This document shows positions 53,127-64,000 of a stretch of 64,000 nt of DNA, piece by piece. The stretch is from contig NZ_CP027762.1 of the NCBI RefSeq assembly GCF_003852315.1, forward strand, positions 1,655,501 through 1,719,500, in the 5' to 3' direction. Numbering within the stretch: the stretch's first letter is position 1; each line of letters begins with the position of its first letter. This DNA is from Pseudomonas sp. LBUM920. Its GTDB lineage: Bacteria; Pseudomonadota; Gammaproteobacteria; Pseudomonadales; Pseudomonadaceae. The notes below the pieces were generated by a model. That model searched no databases. It saw only the letters and a list, made by a program, of their open reading frames with translations, and was not told the DNA's origin. The position numbers and the translations under genes are program-made.

Positions 53127-54037
53127 GCCGCTTGTTGATCGAGGCCAGCACGCCGCTGTGCCTGTTGCAGGATGCCGGCCGCTTTGGCGTTCGGCACCTG
53201 GGCGTGACCCAGGGCGGCGCGCTGGATTGGGTGTCGATGTCCTGGGCCAACTGGCTGCTGGGCAATGCGCTGGATGCGCCGGTGGTCGAAATCACCTTGG
53301 GCGGGTTCACCGTGCAGGCCGAGGAGTATTGCTTGCTGGCATTGGCCGGCGCGGACCTGGGCGCGTACATCGATGAGCGTGCGATCAGCCCGGGACGCAG
53401 TTTTATCCTGCAAAAGGGTCAGCGTTTGCGCTTTACCCAGCCGTTCAATGGCGCGCGGGCCTACCTCGCGGCGCCGGGCGGCTTTGATGCGCCGCAGGTG
53501 CTGGGCAGTTGCGCCACGGTGGTGCGTGAAGCGTTGGGCGGTGTGGATGGTTTCGGCACGCCGCTGGCCGAAGGCGCGCGGCTGGCTTACTCCGGGGTGG
53601 GCGGCGCGATGAAGGTGTTAAACGCGCCGGACTTGCCCGCCAAGGCGCCATTGGACGTGATTGTCGGCGCACAAATCGGCCAATTCAGCGGCCAGAGTTT
53701 GTTCGATGCCTTTAACACCGATTGGGCACTGGACAGCCGCGCCGACCGCATGGGCATGCGCCTGCTGGGCACCCCGTTGCAGTATCAGGGGCCGTCGTTG
53801 ATCTCCGAAGGGATTCCGCTGGGGGCCATCCAGGTGCCGCCGGATGGGCAGCCGATTGTGCTGCTCAATGATCGGCAGACCATTGGTGGCTACCCGCGTT
53901 TAGGCGCGTTGACGCCCTTGGCGCTGGCGCGGCTGGCGCAATGTTTGCCGGGGGAGAAGGTGCGCTTGGCGCCGGTGGTGCAGGAGACGGCGCATCGGCA
54001 GCATGTGGACTTTTTGCAGCGCCTCAGCGAAGGCTAA
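53123..54037 (+). CDS. pxpC: 5-oxoprolinase subunit C (KipA/biotin-dependent carboxylase-like)
   Basis: 304 residues. The KipA/urea-carboxylase-like domain has LQDAGRFGVRHLGVTQGGALD, EITLGGFTVQAE, SRADRMGMRLLG and ISEGIPLGAIQVPPDGQPIVLL. Complete for the family. Last gene of pxpABC and followed by a REP doublet, which may end or stabilise the transcript. Confidence 0.93.
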   Translation: MSRLLIEASTPLCLLQDAGRFGVRHLGVTQGGALDWVSMSWANWLLGNALDAPVVEITLGGFTVQAEEYCLLALAGADLGAYIDERAISPGRSFILQKGQRLRFTQPFNGARAYLAAPGGFDAPQVLGSCATVVREALGGVDGFGTPLAEGARLAYSGVGGAMKVLNAPDLPAKAPLDVIVGAQIGQFSGQSLFDAFNTDWALDSRADRMGMRLLGTPLQYQGPSLISEGIPLGAIQVPPDGQPIVLLNDRQTIGGYPRLGALTPLALARLAQCLPGEKVRLAPVVQETAHRQHVDFLQRLSEG

Positions 54038-54040
54038 AAA

Positions 54041-54130
54041 TGTAGGAGGGGGCTTGCCCCCCGATAGCGGCCTTTGAGTGCCCGTTGCATTGGCTGACAC
54101 CCTGCTATCGGGGGCAAGCCCCTCCCACAT
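54041..54130. repeat. REP doublet (REPIN), GGGGGCTTGCCCCC variant
   Basis: Inverted cores TAGGAGGGGGCTTGCCCCCC and TATCGGGGGCAAGCCCCTCC. This belongs to a third sequence variant also seen near 60.14 kb. It lies between pxpC and the convergent VWA gene. Confidence 0.85.
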
Positions 54131-54158
54131 GGGATGTGCGTTGCGTGGGAGGTTTGAA

Positions 54159-55337
54159 TTACTTGGAGAGAAAGCGCATCCCTTCTTCCAGGCCCCGCAG
54201 CGTCAGCGGATACATCTGATCTTCCACCAGCTCGCGCACAATTCCCGTCGACGCCGTATACCCCCACGTGTCTTTCGGGTACGGGTTAATCCAGATCAGC
54301 TTCTTGTACTTGGCCATGAAACGCTGCATCCACACGTACCCAGGCTCCTCATTCCAGTGCTCGACGCTGCCGCCGGCCTGAGTGATTTCATACGGTGCCA
54401 TCGACGCATCGCCGATAAAGATCACTTTGTAATCGGCGCCGTATTTATGCAGCAAGTCCTGGGTGGAGGTGCGTTCGGAGGTGCGGCGCTGGTTGTTCTT
54501 CCACACCGACTCGTACACGAAGTTATGGAAGTAGAAGTACTCCAGGTGCTTGAACTCGGTCTTGCACGCAGAGAACAGCTCTTCGCAGATCTTCACGTGG
54601 GCGTCCATTGAGCCGCCGATGTCGAACAGCAACAGCAGTTTGATGGTGTTGCGCCGCTCCGGACGCATCTGAATATTCAGCAGCCCGGCATCGCGGGCGG
54701 TGTGGTCGATGGTGCCGTCGATGTCGAGCTCTTCGGCCGCACCCTGGCGCGCGAACTTGCGCAGGCGGCGCAGGGCAATCTTGATGTTGCGCGTGCCCAG
54801 CTCCACCTGATCGTCGAGGTTCTTGTACTCGCGCTGGTCCCAGACTTTTACCGCCTTGCCCTGGCGCTTGCCGGCCTCACCCACACGGATGCCTTCCGGG
54901 TTGTAGCCGCCGGAGCCGAACGGGCTGGTGCCGCCGGTGCCGATCCACTTGTTGCCGCCGGCATGGCGCTCTTTCTGTTCTTCCAGGCGTTTCTTGAATT
55001 CTTCGATGAGCTTGTCCAAGCCACCGAGGGACTGGATCTGCGCACGCTCTTCATCGCTCAACGAGCGTTCGAACTCCTTGCGCAGCCACTCTTCGGGGAT
55101 CAGCGCCTGCAGGTGGTCGTCGAGCTTTTCCAGGCCGTTGAAATAGGCACCGAACGCGCGGTCGAACTTGTCGAAATGCCGCTCGTCCTTGACCAGAATC
55201 GCGCGGGCCAAGTAGTAAAACTCGTCCATGTCGGCGAAGACCACACGCTGTTTCAGCGCGTTGATCAGGTCGAGCAGCTCGCGCACCGACACCGGCACCT
55301 TGGCGGCACGCATCTCATTGAACAGGTTGAGCAACAT
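54159..55337 (-). CDS. VWA-domain protein of a MoxR-CoxE-type pair
   Basis: 392 residues. The N-terminal half is helical (VSVRELLDLINALKQRVVF). The C-terminal half is a von Willebrand factor A domain with a variant metal motif in LLLFDIGGSMDAHV (Asp-x-Gly-x-Ser, where Asp-x-Ser-x-Ser is usual). The gene overlaps the MoxR AAA+ gene by one base (TAATG). The pair resembles the two-protein chaperones that insert metals or assemble complexes. The client is unknown here. Confidence 0.85.
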   Translation of the reverse strand: MLLNLFNEMRAAKVPVSVRELLDLINALKQRVVFADMDEFYYLARAILVKDERHFDKFDRAFGAYFNGLEKLDDHLQALIPEEWLRKEFERSLSDEERAQIQSLGGLDKLIEEFKKRLEEQKERHAGGNKWIGTGGTSPFGSGGYNPEGIRVGEAGKRQGKAVKVWDQREYKNLDDQVELGTRNIKIALRRLRKFARQGAAEELDIDGTIDHTARDAGLLNIQMRPERRNTIKLLLLFDIGGSMDAHVKICEELFSACKTEFKHLEYFYFHNFVYESVWKNNQRRTSERTSTQDLLHKYGADYKVIFIGDASMAPYEITQAGGSVEHWNEEPGYVWMQRFMAKYKKLIWINPYPKDTWGYTASTGIVRELVEDQMYPLTLRGLEEGMRFLSK

Positions 55338-56182
55338 TATCGATTACCGCGACGGCTCATGAAGGCCAGACGTTCCAGCAACTGCACGTCTTGCTCGTTT
55401 TTCACCAGGGCGCCGGCCAACGGCGGAATGGCTTTGGTGGGGTCGCGTTCGCGCAGCACGGCTTCGCCGATGTTGTCGGCCATCAGCAGCTTGAGCCAGT
55501 CGACCAGTTCGGAGGTGGACGGCTTTTTCTTCAGGCCTGGCACCTTGCGCACGTCGAAGAACACGTCCAGCGCTTCGCTGACCAGGTCTTTCTTGATGTC
55601 GGGGTAGTGCACATCGACGATCTTTTGCAGGGTGGTGCGGTCAGGGAAGGCGATGTAATGGAAGAAGCAGCGGCGCAGAAACGCGTCCGGCAGCTCTTTC
55701 TCGTTGTTGGAGGTAATGATGATGATCGGGCGTTTCTTGGCCTTGATGGTCTCGTCGATTTCGTAGACGTAGAACTCCATCTTGTCGAGTTCTTGCAGCA
55801 AGTCGTTGGGGAACTCGATGTCGGCCTTGTCGATTTCATCGATCAGCAGAATCACGCGCTCCTCGGACTCGAAGGCTTCCCAGAGCTTGCCCTTCTTCAA
55901 GTAGTTGCGCACATCGTGAACCTTGTCCACGCCCAATTGCGAGTCGCGCAGGCGGCTGACCGCGTCGTACTCGTAGAGGCCCTGATGTGCCTTGGTGGTG
56001 GATTTGATGTGCCAGGTGATCAGCTTGGCGCCGAAGGATTCGGCCAGCTGCTCGGCAAGCATGGTCTTGCCGGTGCCGGGCTCGCCCTTGACCAGCAGCG
56101 GCCGTTCCAGGGTGATGGCGGCGTTGACGGCCAGTTTCAGGTCATCGGTAGCCACATAGGCCTGGGTGCCTTCGAACTTCAT
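55337..56182 (-). CDS. MoxR-type AAA+ ATPase
   Basis: 281 residues. Walker A is GEPGTGKTMLAEQL (about 35-48), Walker B VILLIDEIDKAD, sensor 1 IIITSNNEKELPDAFLRRC. MoxR ATPases work with VWA partners as chaperones; the partner gene follows immediately with a one-base overlap. AGGAAT lies ahead of the ATG at 56182. Intact and full length. Confidence 0.9.
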   Translation of the reverse strand: MKFEGTQAYVATDDLKLAVNAAITLERPLLVKGEPGTGKTMLAEQLAESFGAKLITWHIKSTTKAHQGLYEYDAVSRLRDSQLGVDKVHDVRNYLKKGKLWEAFESEERVILLIDEIDKADIEFPNDLLQELDKMEFYVYEIDETIKAKKRPIIIITSNNEKELPDAFLRRCFFHYIAFPDRTTLQKIVDVHYPDIKKDLVSEALDVFFDVRKVPGLKKKPSTSELVDWLKLLMADNIGEAVLRERDPTKAIPPLAGALVKNEQDVQLLERLAFMSRRGNR

Positions 56183-56275
56183 CGGTCATTCCTCGAATTC
56201 ATCAATGCCCGGACTATACCGTGCAGCCCCGGCGACTGTGAACGCAGACGGGTTATTCAGTCTCTGAATGGCCGG

Positions 56276-56509
56276 TCACGCGCGACCCTTGGTGGCTTTC
56301 TCCAACGCGTACGCCCGCGCGTCCGCTTTGTCCCTGAGCTTGCTGCCGCCCCAAAGGGCCAGCGCGGCCAGCACCAGGGTGACCGTCCCGGCGAGGATCA
56401 TCATGCCGGCGATGGGGCCGCCGTGCATGGCGAACCCCACTATTTTCACGAAGCCTGAATAGGCCAAAAGGTAGCCAATAATTGTCAGTATCCAGCCTGT
56501 AATGCGCAT
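56276..56509 (-). CDS. Small hydrophobic membrane protein
   Basis: 77 residues with two or three hydrophobic segments (WILTIIGYLLAYSGFVKIVG and GPIAGMMILAGTVTLVLAALALWG) and a basic tail (KLRDKADARAYALEKATKGR). Inner-membrane protein of unknown role. The frame is intact and has a plausible start. It lies between the MoxR and DUF748 genes on the same strand. Confidence 0.6.
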   Translation of the reverse strand: MRITGWILTIIGYLLAYSGFVKIVGFAMHGGPIAGMMILAGTVTLVLAALALWGGSKLRDKADARAYALEKATKGRA

Positions 56510-56587
56510 GCTCAGTGTCCTTACTCGTTGTTGTCATTCACCCGTCGGCACGCTAATCGCTAGGCCATCTCTCGGTCGGCGTGCGGC

Positions 56588-57661
56588 TCAGTCCGCGCTG
56601 GGCTTGGGTTGTTCATACCGCGCATTAAATGCCTGGATAAAACCATTACGCAAGATCGCCAAGAATGCCGAGAACGCACTGATATTTTGCTGGTGCACGC
56701 TGCCGCTGAGTTCCACGCGGGTGGCAAACTGGTTTTTGTTCTGGTTTTTTAATACGGTCTCGCTGGCGCCGACCACGGCTTCCCAGATCGAACGGAAGAT
56801 GTTCTTGTCCTTGTTTTCGACATCCTGTTTCCAGTCGAACACCTCTACGTCGCGCAGCAGCGGCTTGATATAACCGCTCAGTTGGCCTTTTTCGGCCTGA
56901 GCTTCGACCACCACATCACCGGTGCCGGCCTTGAAGTCGAACTTGCCGTACGCCGACGCGAAGTCATTCAGGCGTTTGAGTTGAATATCCTTGGCGCGAA
57001 AGCGGAATTCGAAGTCTTCGAAGTTGCTCAGCGGGTCGAAAGCCGCGGTGGCTTCCAGGGGCGCCTGGCCGAGCAATTGCGCCTTGCCTTCAAAGGTGGC
57101 GTCCCGCTTGCCTTTGATGTCCACCACATTAGTCAGGTTGTAGAAGCTGGCGTTGACCTGGGTGGCGTAGATATTCACCGCAGGCTTGGAATTGAAGTTG
57201 TGAAAGGCAATCTTGCCGTCCTGAATGCGGACTTCGTTGAGGGTGATCGGCAACAATTTGCCCAACTGTTCACGCCAGTCGGTGCCTTTACCGGTCTGCG
57301 ATGCCTGCTGGTTGCCACCGTCGACGAAGTTCAGCTCCGGCTGGAAGAACTGCACCTCGGCCACCACCGCATGGTCGTACCACAATGAATGCCAGCTCAC
57401 CGACACGTCGATCACCGGCGCTTTGACGAACGGAACCGGCACTTTACCGTCGACTTTGACGATCTGCAGGCCGTTGATTTTATAGGCCCCGCGCCACAGC
57501 GCCACGTCCACATCCGTGACCTGGCCACGGTAGTCGCCCATGTCGGCGAGCTTGTCGTTCAGGTAGTTGCGCACCAGGTAGGGCAGGGCGAGGTCCAGGG
57601 CAATCAGTACTACCACCAGTACGGCGACGATCCATAGCAGCCCACTGTAGCGACGTTTCAT
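56588..57661 (-). CDS. DUF748 (AsmA-like) membrane-anchored protein
   Basis: 357 residues. An N-terminal membrane anchor (LLWIVAVLVVVLIALDLALPYLV) is followed by a long beta-rich periplasmic part with repeated strands such as GLQIVKVDGKVPVPFVKAP and LNEVRIQDGKIAFHNF. This matches the DUF748 family, part of the wider AsmA/TamB-like group linked to lipid or envelope transport. The start at 57661 follows GGAGAA. Confidence 0.78.
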   Translation of the reverse strand: MKRRYSGLLWIVAVLVVVLIALDLALPYLVRNYLNDKLADMGDYRGQVTDVDVALWRGAYKINGLQIVKVDGKVPVPFVKAPVIDVSVSWHSLWYDHAVVAEVQFFQPELNFVDGGNQQASQTGKGTDWREQLGKLLPITLNEVRIQDGKIAFHNFNSKPAVNIYATQVNASFYNLTNVVDIKGKRDATFEGKAQLLGQAPLEATAAFDPLSNFEDFEFRFRAKDIQLKRLNDFASAYGKFDFKAGTGDVVVEAQAEKGQLSGYIKPLLRDVEVFDWKQDVENKDKNIFRSIWEAVVGASETVLKNQNKNQFATRVELSGSVHQQNISAFSAFLAILRNGFIQAFNARYEQPKPSAD

Positions 57662-57785
57662 GTGCAGGTTCTCCAACGTTATAGGCGATGGACCGCGCGT
57701 ACCGGCCCAACGTTCCTCTGACTGGACGCCTACCAGCCTGAGGCATACCCTTGTGGCCTTGTTGAAATTGCCTTAAGGACCCGTC

Positions 57786-58760
<975 letters not shown>

Positions 58761-58822
58761 TCGGTACTGTGTAGCAAGTAGGGCTGTTGTGGCGAGCGGC
58801 TTGATGTGGCCTGTGGGCTTGC

Positions 58823-58957
58823 TGTGGCGAGCGGGCTTGCCCCGCGTTGGGCTGCGAAGCAGCCCCTAAAACCTGACAACGCGGTCTATCAAGTACACCG
58901 CGACGTCTGAAGTGGGAGCGCTGCGCGCCCCAGCGCGGGGCAAGCCCGCTCGCCACG
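58823..58957. repeat. Long inverted repeat of a different REP class (GTGGCGAGCGGGCTTG)
   Basis: Cores GTGGCGAGCGGGCTTGCCCC and GGGGCAAGCCCGCTCGCCAC are perfect inverted partners 95 bases apart, enclosing further GC-rich pairings (CTGCGAAGCAG). A partial copy, GTGGCGAGCGGCTTG, lies just upstream at about 58790. This differs from the GTGGGAGC class elsewhere in the window. Confidence 0.8.
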
Positions 58958-58960
58958 ACC

Positions 58961-59032
58961 AGCTTGCAGGCCACTACAAGCTTGCAGGCCATTACAAGCT
59001 TGCAGGCCACTACCGGCCCGCAGGCCACAAGG
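58961..59032. repeat. Four-copy 18-bp tandem repeat
   Basis: Units start at 58961, 58979, 58997 and 59015 with consensus AGCTTGCAGGCCACTACA. The first three differ at one or two positions and the fourth is more diverged (GGCCCGCAGGCCACAAGG). It directly abuts the long REP-like inverted repeat. One plus frame reads it as repeating LAGHYK, but there is no evidence that it is translated. Confidence 0.85.
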
Positions 59033-59123
59033 GCCCCAGGGTGTTGATTTATGTCAGCCGGTCGGCCTGGGCCTTCTGCATAATGGCCCAAGTGTTTATC
59101 ATGGCCGGCTGCTACGTCTGGTT

Positions 59124-59137
59124 TCCCGTCGACGGGA
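59124..59137. promoter_or_regulatory. 14-bp perfect palindrome upstream of the LpxO-like gene
   Basis: TCCCGTCGACGGGA lies 37 bases before the LpxO-like start codon. It could be an operator or a leader hairpin; no regulator is identified. Confidence 0.35.
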
Positions 59138-59174
59138 GGCTGTTGGCCAGGCGCTTATTTCCAGGAGTTGCTGC

Positions 59175-60113
59175 ATGACCTTTTCTTTGGCCGCCAAACT
59201 GTCGGTGTTGCTGTTGTTTATCGGCAGCACGCTGTATGTGCACCTGCGTGGCAAGGCGCGTTTGCCGATGTTGCGTCAGTTCGTCAACCATTCGGCGCTG
59301 TTTGCACCCTATAACGCCCTGATGTACCTGTTCTCGGCCGTGCCGTCCAAACCGTACCTGGACCGCAGCAAGTTCCCGGAACTGGATGTGCTCAAGGACA
59401 ATTGGGAAGTGATCCGCGAAGAGGCCATGCACCTGTTCGACGAGGGTTACATCCGCGCCGCCGAAAAGAACAACGACGCCGGTTTCGGTTCGTTCTTCAA
59501 GAAGGGCTGGAAGCGTTTCTACCTCAAGTGGTACGACAAACCGCTGCCATCGGCCGAGGCGCTGTGCCCGAAAACCGTGGCCCTGGTCAGCAGCATCCCC
59601 AACGTCAAGGGTGCGATGTTCGCGCTGTTGCCGGGCGGCAGTCACCTCAACCCGCACCGCGACCCGTTTGCCGGTTCCCTGCGCTATCACCTCGGGCTGT
59701 CCACGCCTAACTCCGACGATTGCCGCATCTTCGTCGACGGCCAGGTCTATGCCTGGCGCGACGGTGAGGACGTGATGTTCGACGAAACCTACGTGCACTG
59801 GGTGAAGAACGAAACCGACCAGACCCGCGTGATCCTGTTCTGCGACATCGAACGCCCGCTGAGCAACCGCATCATGACCCGCGTCAACCGTTGGGTCAGC
59901 AAGCAACTGGGTCGCGCCACTGCGCCGCAGAACTTGGACGATGAACGCGTTGGCGGGATCAACCAGGCGTATGCCTGGAGCAAGACCTTCAGCGACAAGT
60001 TCAGCGGTGTGGTCAAGCAATGGAAGCGCAAGCATCCCAAGGCCTACCGCATTGCGCGGCCGGTGCTGGCGGTTATCGTGCTGGTGCTGTTGTGGAAGTG
60101 GCTGTTCAGCTGA
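59175..60113 (+). CDS. lpxO: Aspartyl/asparaginyl beta-hydroxylase family, LpxO-like lipid A hydroxylase
   Basis: 312 residues. An N-terminal hydrophobic segment (LAAKLSVLLLFIGSTLYV) and a C-terminal one (IARPVLAVIVLVLLWKWLF) anchor it in the membrane. The Fe(II)/2-oxoglutarate domain between them has HRDPFAGSLRYHLGL (His-x-Asp motif) and ETYVHWVKNET with the distal His. LpxO hydroxylates the secondary 2-position fatty acid of lipid A. Paralogues exist in pseudomonads, so which LpxO this is remains open. AGGAG precedes the ATG. Confidence 0.8.
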   Translation: MTFSLAAKLSVLLLFIGSTLYVHLRGKARLPMLRQFVNHSALFAPYNALMYLFSAVPSKPYLDRSKFPELDVLKDNWEVIREEAMHLFDEGYIRAAEKNNDAGFGSFFKKGWKRFYLKWYDKPLPSAEALCPKTVALVSSIPNVKGAMFALLPGGSHLNPHRDPFAGSLRYHLGLSTPNSDDCRIFVDGQVYAWRDGEDVMFDETYVHWVKNETDQTRVILFCDIERPLSNRIMTRVNRWVSKQLGRATAPQNLDDERVGGINQAYAWSKTFSDKFSGVVKQWKRKHPKAYRIARPVLAVIVLVLLWKWLFS

Positions 60114-60139
60114 TTTGAAAGGTTAAACACAGGTTGAAA

Positions 60140-60230
60140 GGTGGGAGGGGGCTTGCCCCCGATAGCGGTGTGTCAGGTTGAGTATCTATACCTGACCCAC
60201 CGCCATCGGGGGCAAGCCCCCTCCCACATT
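60140..60230. repeat. REP doublet (REPIN), GGGGGCTTGCCCCC variant
   Basis: Inverted cores GGGAGGGGGCTTGCCCCCGA and TCGGGGGCAAGCCCCCTCCC between the LpxO-like gene and convergent acnA. Confidence 0.85.
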
Positions 60231-60246
60231 GGTTTTGCAGTGTTGC

Positions 60247-62988
<2,742 letters not shown>

Positions 62989-63003
62989 TACATGACTCCT
63001 TAT

Positions 63004-63023
63004 GGTCCGCACGGCTACGGACC
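63004..63023 (-). promoter_or_regulatory. Hairpin in the acnA leader next to the ribosome-binding site
   Basis: GGTCCG (63004-63009) and CGGACC (63018-63023) form a 6-bp stem ending about 15 bases before the acnA start codon. On the acnA mRNA it sits just ahead of AGGAGT, so it could affect translation or stability. Function not shown. Confidence 0.4.
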
Positions 63024-63184
63024 TGACGGGACGAACAGAGCTATCAACTTAGCCCTGTTTTCATTAGCAGGCTAATAACTGGACTCTATCGTTAAGTCCA
63101 AGGTTCCGAACTCGGCTATCATGCGCGCGTTTTCATGACAGGTAGTGCGATAGCGCAATGCCGGTTGATTCACCAGGAGAGTTG

Positions 63185-64000
63185 ATGAACACCCTTTTTA
63201 TGCACTGCCGGCCGGGTTTTGAAGGCGAAGTCTGTTCCGAGATCGCGGAACACGCCGCGCGCCTCAACGTTTCCGGCTATGCCAAGACCAAGACCGGCAG
63301 CGCGTGTGCCGAATTTGTCTGCACCGAAGAAGACGGCGCCCAGCGCCTGATGCACGGCCAGCGCTTTGCCGAGCTGATCTTCCCAAGGCAGTGGGCGCGC
63401 GGGGTGTTCATCGACCTGCCGGAAACCGACCGTATCAGCGTGATCCTCGCGCACCTGCAAGGCTTCCCGGTGTGCGGCAGCCTGTGGCTGGAGATGGTCG
63501 ACACCAACGACGGCAAGGAACTGTCGAACTTCTGCAAGAAATTCGAAGTGCACCTGCGCAAAGCCTTGCTGAATGCCGGCAAGCTGGTCGACGACCCGAG
63601 CAAGCCGCGCCTGCTGCTGACGTTCAAGAGCGGCCGCGAAGTGTTCATGGGCCTGGCCGAGTCGAACAACTCGGCGATGTGGCCGATGGGCATCCCGCGC
63701 CTCAAGTTCCCGCGTGAGGCGCCAAGCCGCTCCACCCTGAAGCTGGAAGAGGCCTGGCACCACTTCATCCCCCGCGACCAGTGGGATGAGCGCCTGCACA
63801 GCGACATGACCGGCGTCGACCTCGGCGCAGCGCCTGGCGGCTGGACCTGGCAATTGGTCAACCGTGGCATGTTGGTTACGGCCATCGACAACGGCCCAAT
63901 GGCCGAAAGCCTGATGGACACCGGCCTGGTTCAGCACCTGATGGCCGACGGCTTTACCTTTGTGCCCAAGCAGCCGGTGGACTGGATGGTGTGCGATATC
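63185..64000 (+). CDS. rlmM: 23S rRNA C2498 2'-O-methyltransferase RlmM (cut by window edge)
   Basis: The first 272 codons of a protein that runs off the window. The N-terminal THUMP-like part begins MNTLFMHCRPGFEGEVCSEI. The SAM motif is in MTGVDLGAAPGGWTWQLVNRG (about 209-229), followed by VTAIDNGPM and, at the edge, DWMVCDI. This is the RlmM pattern; the enzyme methylates ribose of C2498 in 23S rRNA. AGGAGAG precedes the ATG. It is divergent from acnA. Confidence 0.92.
   Translation, partial: MNTLFMHCRPGFEGEVCSEIAEHAARLNVSGYAKTKTGSACAEFVCTEEDGAQRLMHGQRFAELIFPRQWARGVFIDLPETDRISVILAHLQGFPVCGSLWLEMVDTNDGKELSNFCKKFEVHLRKALLNAGKLVDDPSKPRLLLTFKSGREVFMGLAESNNSAMWPMGIPRLKFPREAPSRSTLKLEEAWHHFIPRDQWDERLHSDMTGVDLGAAPGGWTWQLVNRGMLVTAIDNGPMAESLMDTGLVQHLMADGFTFVPKQPVDWMVCDI

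Noticed and set aside
58912..59178. 88-codon frame through the 18-bp tandem repeats
   Set aside because: The GTG start lies inside the REP-like inverted repeat and there is no ribosome-binding site. It is not listed as a gene, though its end at the LpxO-like start is noted in the findings.

Overview
The window reads as chromosomal DNA of a Pseudomonas of the P. fluorescens group. The basis is high G+C, typical pseudomonad genes (pobR/pobA, rnd-ycgL, pxpABC, acnA, lpxO-like, rlmM), and about a dozen paired REP elements (REPIN type, core like GTGGGAGCGGGCTTGC) in the gaps. Most of it is ordinary core or group-level accessory metabolism and regulation. I see no rRNA, tRNA, CRISPR array, insertion sequence or prophage.

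Layout. 1-1.3 kb: end of a type VI secretion hcp gene, translationally coupled to a DUF4225-type candidate effector and a small membrane protein that is probably its immunity partner. 1.6-2.8 kb: NepI-like exporter. 3.1-5.8 kb: a scarred region with a small repeat protein, a chemoreceptor 3' fragment fused head-on to a carbamoylase lacking its N-terminus, and a frameshifted histone-deacetylase-like amidohydrolase. 5.8-12.2 kb: a beta-propeller protein, then a six-gene minus-strand operon reading RsbR, RsbS, RsbT, an RsbT/RsbX-like fusion, a histidine kinase and a hybrid kinase. This is a stressosome module whose apparent output is phosphorelay, not sigma-B. 12.6-15.6 kb: LysR regulator, an orphan ModA-like binding protein and a CitA/TcuC-type symporter.

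16-29 kb: VOC protein, MexT-like LysR, LtrA, a CHMI-family protein, a LysR/NimT-type exporter pair, an AruI-like decarboxylase plus aldehyde dehydrogenase with a divergent LysR, and an NAD(P)-binding protein plus MBL-fold protein with a divergent LysR. 28.8-32.7 kb: pobR/pobA and an EmrB-type pump. 32.8-36.3 kb: periplasmic double-Cache protein, PheC-like protein and a glutamine synthetase-like ligase. 36.5-46.4 kb: housekeeping and small conserved genes (methyltransferase, rnd, ycgL, 2-hydroxyacid dehydrogenase, nitroreductase, YcgN, degenerate M61-like protein, SpoU methylase, YajD-like HNH protein, exported ParB/Srx-like protein, spermidine-synthase-like protein, cNMP-binding protein).

46.5-64 kb: oligopeptidase B, a membrane protein, class II amidotransferase, DUF2937 protein, LysR plus the 5-oxoprolinase operon pxpABC, a VWA/MoxR pair, DUF748 protein, cysK, an unusual REP and tandem-repeat gap, an LpxO-like hydroxylase, acnA, and the start of rlmM running off the right edge.

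The least ordinary parts are the stressosome-to-two-component operon, the Hcp-linked effector/immunity pair, the deletion scar at 3.66 kb, and the orphan binding protein paired with a secondary symporter.
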